64,000 nucleotides of DNA, from assembly GCA_964398775.1 (NCBI GenBank), contig CAYNND010000004.1, forward strand, positions 1 through 64,000, read 5' to 3'. This document shows positions 59,529 through 64,000 of the stretch, in pieces (the stretch's first letter is position 1; every line of letters begins with the position of its first letter). Source of the DNA: CAYNND01 sp964398775 (GTDB taxonomy: Bacteria > Patescibacteriota > Minisyncoccia > Phycocordibacterales > UBA2100). Both the position numbers and the translations under genes were made by a program. Below the pieces are notes generated by a model, which saw only the letters and a program-made list of their open reading frames with translations, was not told the DNA's origin and did not search any database.

Positions 59529-60800
59529 ATGTATTCACAAGGATATTCACGTGGCGGCAATGGCCATCGCGGTTTTAAAAAAAGTAACTCAGGTCATGGC
59601 TTCTCACAAGGCGGCGGACGTCGTTCATTTGGCGGTCGTGGCGGTGGAGGACGCAGAGGCGGCGGGCGCCGTTTTCAGGGCGAGAACATCAATGAGTCAA
59701 AGTATATTCGCAAGGCAACGATGAAGGCTGCTGATGTGTATGTGCCAAAACATTCGTTTGCAGACTTTCATACTCATGAACAGCTCGCAAAGAACCTCGA
59801 AGCACTTAACTTTGCTACGCCGACACCAATTCAGGACCAGGCAATCCCTGTAGCGATGAGTGGGCGCGATGTGATCGGTATCGCAAGTACTGGTACAGGA
59901 AAGACTGCTGCATTTTTGATTCCTATCATCAATCGATTCATTGAGGATAGAAAGCACATGGCAATGGTACTTGCACCGACCCGTGAGCTTGCTCAACAAA
60001 TCGAAACTACATTTAAAGCACTTACTAAGGGCATGAAGCTGTTCTCAGTTTCATGTGTCGGTGGTGCGCCAATCGGTAAACAGCTCCGCGAGCTTGAACT
60101 TGGAGTGCACATCATCATAGGTACTCCGGGGCGCGTGCAGGATTGTATTGAGCGAAAGAAAATCAAACTTGAGCAGTACAACACTGTAGTACTCGATGAA
60201 GCAGACCGTATGCTTGATATGGGTTTTGTTGACGATATGCGTTCAATTTTGGGTGGAATGCCGAAGGAGCGTCAGAGTATGTTCTTCTCAGCGACATTCT
60301 CTACTGAGATTAAGCGATTGTGTGTCGATTTCTTGAATGACCCAGTTACTGTATCTGTAAAGATGCAGGATACCGCTGATTCAGTCGACCAAGATGTTGT
60401 TCGCTATTCCGACCCGCAAGACCAGTTTGCAAAACTACTCGAAGTGATTCGCCAACCAGAGGCACAAAAAGTAATTATCTTTCGTGAGACAAAGCGAAGC
60501 GTTGACCAGCTCGCAGAACAGCTCTACTACGAAGGTATCTCAGTTATGCCACTGCATGGTGATATGCGAAATCGTGAACGTGAGCGAGCAGTGAAGGCCC
60601 TGGCGACAGGTGAAGCACATGTGCTTATAGCAACTGATGTTGCCGCACGCGGTATCGACATCAGTGATGTGACTCATGTACTCAACTACGATCTTCCAAA
60701 TAACTACGAGACATATATTCACCGCATCGGTCGAACAGGCCGCGCAAACAAGGCGGGCATAGCGCTTACATTTGTTCGCAGCAGACAGCCGCGTTACTAA
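59529..60800 (+). CDS. DEAD-box RNA helicase with Gly/Arg-rich N-terminus
   Basis: A 423-residue helicase. The ATG at 59529 is chosen over a GTG at 59445 within the leader. Residues 1-50 are Gly/Ser/Arg-rich with RGG repeats; then come the Q motif (FATPTPIQDQAIP), Walker A ASTGTGKTAA, PTRELAQQ, VLDEADRML, SATF, and C-terminal HGDM, ATDVAARGID and HRIGRTGRA. RGG tracts are normally C-terminal in bacterial DEAD proteins, so an N-terminal one is unusual. The long leader suggests post-transcriptional or cold-shock-like control. Confidence 0.93.
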   Translation: MYSQGYSRGGNGHRGFKKSNSGHGFSQGGGRRSFGGRGGGGRRGGGRRFQGENINESKYIRKATMKAADVYVPKHSFADFHTHEQLAKNLEALNFATPTPIQDQAIPVAMSGRDVIGIASTGTGKTAAFLIPIINRFIEDRKHMAMVLAPTRELAQQIETTFKALTKGMKLFSVSCVGGAPIGKQLRELELGVHIIIGTPGRVQDCIERKKIKLEQYNTVVLDEADRMLDMGFVDDMRSILGGMPKERQSMFFSATFSTEIKRLCVDFLNDPVTVSVKMQDTADSVDQDVVRYSDPQDQFAKLLEVIRQPEAQKVIIFRETKRSVDQLAEQLYYEGISVMPLHGDMRNRERERAVKALATGEAHVLIATDVAARGIDISDVTHVLNYDLPNNYETYIHRIGRTGRANKAGIALTFVRSRQPRY

Positions 60801-60815
60801 GCTCTAAGAAAAGGG

Positions 60816-60821
60816 TATACT
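60816..60821 (+). promoter_or_regulatory. Leaderless-type -10 box
   Basis: TATACT, with a 6-nt spacer to the ATG at 60828. Confidence 0.6.
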
Positions 60822-60827
60822 ATACCC

Positions 60828-61235
60828 ATGACATTTACACAGAAAACAGGAGACATGCTTGAGTACCTCGATGAGGCACGAAAAAAGTATGGCCCTGTAG
60901 TTGACGAAACACTCGCTAAAGTAGAATCATGGGGAGCGGATACTTTTAAAGAGGTACAGCACGAAGGTGAATCAATACTCCGTGAACTCGCAGAGATGGT
61001 AAAAAACACTCCAGAAGATCCACGTGTGCAAGCGCTCGTTGAAAAGTATCATACACATCTGAATCGCTTCCATGCGACAAGCAAGGACATGCTCTCAAAG
61101 ATTAGTGATCTCTATACTTCAGACGAAAGGTTTGCGGCCTACTTTCAACGCTTTGACGGAAGTCTCGCAGTCTTTTTGCAGAAGGCAATCAAGGAGTACA
61201 CGAAACATGATACAAAAGATTCACATAGCAAGTAG
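60828..61235 (+). CDS. TipAS-like domain protein
   Basis: A 135-residue helical protein. The second half (VQALVEKYHTHLNRF, LYTSDERFAAYFQRFDGSLAVFLQKAI) matches the TipAS drug-recognition fold of TipA-type regulators, here without the MerR DNA-binding part. Standalone TipAS proteins can bind peptide antibiotics such as albicidin. The first 55 residues are a charged helix. TATACT (60816-60821) sets the start. Confidence 0.72.
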   Translation: MTFTQKTGDMLEYLDEARKKYGPVVDETLAKVESWGADTFKEVQHEGESILRELAEMVKNTPEDPRVQALVEKYHTHLNRFHATSKDMLSKISDLYTSDERFAAYFQRFDGSLAVFLQKAIKEYTKHDTKDSHSK

Positions 61236-61273
61236 TGATATACTGCACTGAGTTATCAAATAAGGTAATACAT

Positions 61274-61477
61274 ATGAAGCATCACATACAAAAAGCAAAA
61301 GAAATGTTTGACATAAAGATTATCTACAATGTTGTCATTGGTATGCTTGTCACACTTGCGGTAATTAAATTCCTTGCAATTGTTGGTTGGGCACTTGGCA
61401 TGGGTGGACACAAGGGTATGTACAAGTCAGAGCGATTTGAAGGACGTGGTGGATACATGATGCAGGAAGGACGATAA
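61274..61477 (+). CDS. Small single-helix membrane protein
   Basis: A 67-residue protein with one membrane helix (about 15-38) and a Gly/Met/Arg-rich tail (GMGGHKGMYK, GRGGYMM). TATACT at 61239-61244 predicts a leader of about 23 nt with a TAAGG ribosome site 8 nt before the ATG at 61274, so it differs from the leaderless genes. A terminator follows. Function unknown. Confidence 0.6.
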   Translation: MKHHIQKAKEMFDIKIIYNVVIGMLVTLAVIKFLAIVGWALGMGGHKGMYKSERFEGRGGYMMQEGR

Positions 61478-61493
61478 GTTCAGTATACAAACG

Positions 61494-61523
61494 AAAACCC
61501 ATATGGTCGGCCCAGTGGGTTTT
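61494..61523 (+). terminator. Intrinsic terminator
   Basis: An AAAACCCA/TGGGTTTT stem with a 14-nt loop and trailing T run. Confidence 0.8.
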
Positions 61524-61606
61524 TTGTTTTAGTTTAGGAATGAAATTTGAGCGTACTCTGCCTTTTTTCTTCTCACGAGATATGGTAGTCTGTCGCAACA
61601 AAATAA

Positions 61607-61679
61607 GCCGAAGTAGCTCAGTTGGTAGAGCACGTCCATGGTAAGGACGGGGTCGCCGGTTCAATCCCGGCCTTCGGCT
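61607..61679 (+). tRNA. tRNA-Thr(GGT)
   Basis: A 73-nt tRNA. Acceptor GCCGAAG/CTTCGGC, anticodon arm CGTCC-ATGGTAA-GGACG, T-arm GCCGG-TTCAATC-CCGGC, T73. The 3' half is repeated after the N run only because of the contig overlap. Confidence 0.93.
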
Positions 61680-61699
61680 CTGAGAAGAGAACAGCACCT

Positions 61700-61799
61700 N
61701 NNNNNNNNNNNNNNNNNNNNNNNNNNNNNNNNNNNNNNNNNNNNNNNNNNNNNNNNNNNNNNNNNNNNNNNNNNNNNNNNNNNNNNNNNNNNNNNNNNN
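61700..61799. other. Scaffold gap (100 N) with duplicated ends
   Basis: 61645-61699 and 61800-61854 are the same 55 bp (tRNA-Thr 3' half and flank). The apparent second partial tRNA is an artefact. Confidence 0.95.
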
Positions 61800-61843
61800 G
61801 GACGGGGTCGCCGGTTCAATCCCGGCCTTCGGCTCTGAGAAGA

Positions 61844-61878
61844 GAACAGCACCTTCGTGCTGTTCGTGCGGGATTGAA
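61844..61878 (+). repeat. Hairpin and inverted T-arm copy behind tRNA-Thr(GGT)
   Basis: A perfect 9-bp hairpin GAACAGCAC/GTGCTGTTC (61844-61865), then CGGGATTGAA (61869-61878), the reverse complement of T-arm 61660-61669. Confidence 0.7.
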
Positions 61879-61959
61879 AACCGTAGCCATGTTTTGTACT
61901 CAAAACAGACGAGGTCGGGCAGGAACCACTTACGACTGAAAGGAGTTAGTGAGTTGCGC

Positions 61960-61978
61960 CAATCCCGGCCTTCGGCTC
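61960..61978 (+). repeat. 19-bp direct copy of the tRNA-Thr(GGT) 3' end
   Basis: Identical to 61662-61680. This copy is not explained by the contig overlap. The stretch 61680-61985 holds only the gap and these repeats. Confidence 0.88.
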
Positions 61979-61985
61979 CAGATAT

Positions 61986-62216
61986 TTATAGAACTCGAAG
62001 TTCCTCGAGGTCGTTGTCGAGATAATAGAGAAGGGCAAATCCAACCATGAAGCCCATGACTCCTGTTGCGAAGTGATTCCCACCAAAAAACCATGCATCT
62101 ATTGCATCGAGTATCAACCATATACCACGCCAGACGAGTACAACGCCGACAACAGTAATAATCGCCTCCTTAATTTTTTTAGGAATTTTCATTGCTGGTC
62201 GTTTGCGTGTTGCCAT
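61986..62216 (-). CDS. Small two-helix membrane protein
   Basis: A 76-residue protein with a basic N-terminus (RKRPAMKIPKKIKE), two membrane helices (about 19-39 and 48-66) and an acidic tail (DNDLEELRVL). No family recognised. TAAAAT on the minus strand (62231-62226) lies 9 nt before the ATG. Confidence 0.65.
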   Translation of the reverse strand: MATRKRPAMKIPKKIKEAIITVVGVVLVWRGIWLILDAIDAWFFGGNHFATGVMGFMVGFALLYYLDNDLEELRVL

Positions 62217-62308
62217 AGTGTGTAGATTTTACCACGACTCGCTTGAACCTGTGGATATGAGTGTAGTATGCTTCCACCTACTCAAAACCTGTTCTTTGTG
62301 AGAAGATA

Positions 62309-62381
62309 GCCGAAGTAGCTCAGCTGGTAGAGCAACCCCTTCGTAAGGGGTAGGTCGCGAGTTCGATTCTCGCCTTCGGCT
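62309..62381 (+). tRNA. tRNA-Thr(CGT)
   Basis: A 73-nt tRNA. Acceptor GCCGAAG/CTTCGGC shared with tRNA-Thr(GGT), anticodon arm ACCCC-TTCGTAA-GGGGT, T-arm GCGAG-TTCGATT-CTCGC, T73. The prfB start codon begins 2 nt after its last base. It is the only tRNA here without an inverted tail copy. Confidence 0.94.
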
Positions 62382-62382
62382 C

Positions 62383-63267
62383 ATGACACGAACAAAAGAA
62401 GATATACAAAATGAATTGAACGCGCTCGAAGCTGCAATGGGCAGTGTTGATTTTTGGAATGATAAGCAAAAAGCACAAGAAGAAGTACTCAGGTACCAAT
62501 CCCTGAAAGAAGAGTTGGCAGGAGTAGGGAAATACGACAAGGGCGCAGCAATTGTTTCACTCTACTCGGGTGCGGGCGGTGATGATGCTGAAGATTTTAC
62601 TGCAATGCTTGCGCGTATGTATTCACGATTTGCTGAGCGTCATGGTTTCACCGTCACACGACTCTTTGAAAACCAATCATCAGCGGGATTCCGCAATATT
62701 GGTTTTGAAATTAAGGGAAGCGGCGCGTATGGTTTTCTCAAGAATGAATCAGGTGTCCATCGGTTGGTGCGCATTTCACCGTTTAACGCACAAGGAAAAC
62801 GTCAGACTTCTTTTTCACTTGTTGAAGTCATGCCTGTCCTGCCGCCGACTGCGGCAATTGTCATCCGTCCTGAAGATATCGAGGTGACGACTGCGCGAGG
62901 TGGTGGTCCTGGAGGTCAAAATGTGAACAAGGTTGAGACAGCAGTACGCATTGTGCACAAGGCAACGGGTATTGAGGTAAAGGCGACCAATGAACGTAGT
63001 CAGGCAGACAACAAGGAAAAAGCTATGGAAATGTTGCGCGGGAAGCTCTTTCTAAAACAAGAAGAAACTCGCAAGCGTGAAGAAGCAGGACTTTCAAAAA
63101 CAGGTGACGCAGATATCGAGTGGGGGAACCAGATACGTTCATATGTGCTGCACCCGTATCAGCTGGTGAAAGACCATCGGACAGACTTTGAGCATCGTGA
63201 CCCGAGCGCAATCCTTGACGGAGACCTCGAAGACTTCATTGAGTCACTGAAAAGTGCTGGGTACTAA
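62383..63267 (+). CDS. prfB: Peptide chain release factor 2
   Basis: A 294-residue class I release factor reading UAA/UGA. The tripeptide anticodon SPF is present (VRISPFNAQG), as is the catalytic GGQ in GGGPGGQNVNK. E. coli RF2 has 365 residues; domain 1 is shortened here by about 70 residues (FWNDKQKAQEE runs quickly into IVSLYSGAGGDDAEDF). There is no autoregulatory frameshift site. The ATG is 1 nt from the tRNA-Thr(CGT) end, so RNase processing of a joint transcript would leave prfB mRNA almost leaderless. Confidence 0.93.
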   Translation: MTRTKEDIQNELNALEAAMGSVDFWNDKQKAQEEVLRYQSLKEELAGVGKYDKGAAIVSLYSGAGGDDAEDFTAMLARMYSRFAERHGFTVTRLFENQSSAGFRNIGFEIKGSGAYGFLKNESGVHRLVRISPFNAQGKRQTSFSLVEVMPVLPPTAAIVIRPEDIEVTTARGGGPGGQNVNKVETAVRIVHKATGIEVKATNERSQADNKEKAMEMLRGKLFLKQEETRKREEAGLSKTGDADIEWGNQIRSYVLHPYQLVKDHRTDFEHRDPSAILDGDLEDFIESLKSAGY

Positions 63268-63305
63268 GTTGCTTGTCGTTTTGCAAAATATGCTACACTA
63301 ATGCA

Positions 63306-63986
63306 ATGCTGTATTTCGACAAAGTTTCTAAACACTACTACGATAAAGTTCCAGCGATATACGACATAAACCTCACCATTAACCCCGGGGAATTCGTATC
63401 ACTCGTGGGTCACTCAGGAGCAGGTAAGACAACACTCCTGAAGATGGTACTTGGTGAAGTGCACCCTACGCACGGAGCTGTATTCTTTGAGTCTCGTGAT
63501 ATAAAAAAGATGGGGCAAAAGGAGCTCAACATGTTGCGCCGCCGAATCGGTACAATCTTTCAGGATTTCCGCTTGCTCCCGAGCAAGACAGTCTATGAAA
63601 ATATTGCATTTGCCATGGAAGTAGCAGGGCACAGCGACGAAGACATCGCTTCTGATGTTCCTTACGTCATAAACTTGGTGGATTTGAGTGAGAAATCAAT
63701 GCATTTCCCTCATGAGCTCTCAGGAGGTGAGCAGCAGCGCGTTGCAATTGCGCGTGCGATTGTGAACCAGCCTGATATTTTGATAGCAGATGAGCCAACG
63801 GGGAACCTTGATCCTATCAATACATATGAAGTTATTCAGATATTGAAAAAGATTAATGACTTGGGTACGACAGTTATTATGACAACGCACAACAAAGGGG
63901 TAGTGGACGCTGTTGGAAGACGTGTCATCACTATGGATAAGGGACGTATCGTGCGAGATGATGCAAATGGTAAATACATACTCTAA
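63306..63986 (+). CDS. ftsE: Cell-division ATP-binding protein FtsE
   Basis: A 226-residue ABC ATPase with Walker A GHSGAGKTTLLK, signature LSGGEQQRVAIARA and Walker B ILIADEPTGNLD. Together with FtsX it controls cell-wall hydrolases at the septum. TACACT (63294-63299) ends 6 nt before the ATG at 63306, chosen over 63273. Confidence 0.93.
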   Translation: MLYFDKVSKHYYDKVPAIYDINLTINPGEFVSLVGHSGAGKTTLLKMVLGEVHPTHGAVFFESRDIKKMGQKELNMLRRRIGTIFQDFRLLPSKTVYENIAFAMEVAGHSDEDIASDVPYVINLVDLSEKSMHFPHELSGGEQQRVAIARAIVNQPDILIADEPTGNLDPINTYEVIQILKKINDLGTTVIMTTHNKGVVDAVGRRVITMDKGRIVRDDANGKYIL

Positions 63987-63994
63987 TATTTTTT

Positions 63995-64000
63995 ATGGCA
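63995..64000 (+). CDS. Start of the next gene, probably ftsX
   Basis: An ATG with one further codon (GCA) 8 nt after ftsE. ftsX is expected here from gene order only. Confidence 0.35.

Noticed and set aside
59290..59724. Reading frames running through the N blocks (also at 61622-61939 and 61661-61903)
   Set aside because: They translate unknown bases and overlap a helicase leader or a tRNA; there is no coding evidence.
61800..61854. A second, partial tRNA-Thr after the N run
   Set aside because: It is the same 55 bp as before the gap and reflects contig overlap, not a second gene.
62383..62480. Programmed frameshift in prfB
   Set aside because: The frame is continuous and no CUU-UGA site with an upstream Shine-Dalgarno-like element is seen.

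Overview
The window looks like part of a Candidate Phyla Radiation genome (Patescibacteria, Parcubacteria type). This is inferred from content, not from a search. The signs are a compact type IV pilus locus of CPR type, several secreted proteins built from peptidoglycan-binding and PKD domains, many small membrane proteins, and short intergenic gaps. Several genes end in TGA and a class II release factor (prfB) is present, so UGA is a stop. Two runs of exactly 100 N are scaffold joins. Each is flanked by the same 55 bp on both sides, so the missing sequence is probably zero.

Layout. 1-9.8 kb: envelope proteins (DUF305, PG-binding/PKD, Kazal/PKD), recG with a phosphoesterase, an OmpA-like plus membrane helix-hairpin-helix gene pair, and ribE-ribH. 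9.8-24.1 kb: accessory metabolism and small proteins (MFS, DUF1697, MBL-fold lipase-like, methyltransferase, glnA-amt, HD, MAPEG, TfoX-N, PAP2, DUF1801, YbaK, Fic) and two tRNA-Ser genes. 24.2-27.8 kb: two more PG-binding/PKD proteins, a second copy of the membrane HhH pair, and comF. 27.8-40.0 kb: type IV pilus locus (pilM, N, O, a PilP-like gene, pilB, a response regulator, pilT, pilC, two pilins, pilD, four minor pilins). 40.0-47.5 kb: a partial purine operon (purSL, Q, K, E, M, C), enough for FGAR to SAICAR. 47.6-52.4 kb: ligA, gatC, gatA and a His-rich membrane protein. 52.4-54.4 kb: three tRNAs and an AT-rich HNH nuclease. 54.4-59.2 kb: an Nramp-like transporter, a mannose-6-phosphate isomerase type cupin, and GH130 proteins including a tandem fusion. 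59.2-64 kb: a DEAD-box helicase, small proteins, two tRNA-Thr genes, prfB and ftsE, with ftsX just starting at the edge.

Two patterns cut across the window. First, about thirty genes have a TANNNT-type -10 box, often with an upstream TG, that ends exactly 6 nt before the start codon. That places the predicted transcription start on the first base of the start codon, so leaderless mRNAs appear to be the default for first genes of operons. I used this to choose several starts. Second, six of the seven tRNA genes are followed by a perfect hairpin, then an inverted copy of their own T-arm (in the two strongest cases extending into the acceptor stem), and usually a decayed direct copy further on. 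I know of no described element with this layout, and it is the strongest candidate here for something new.
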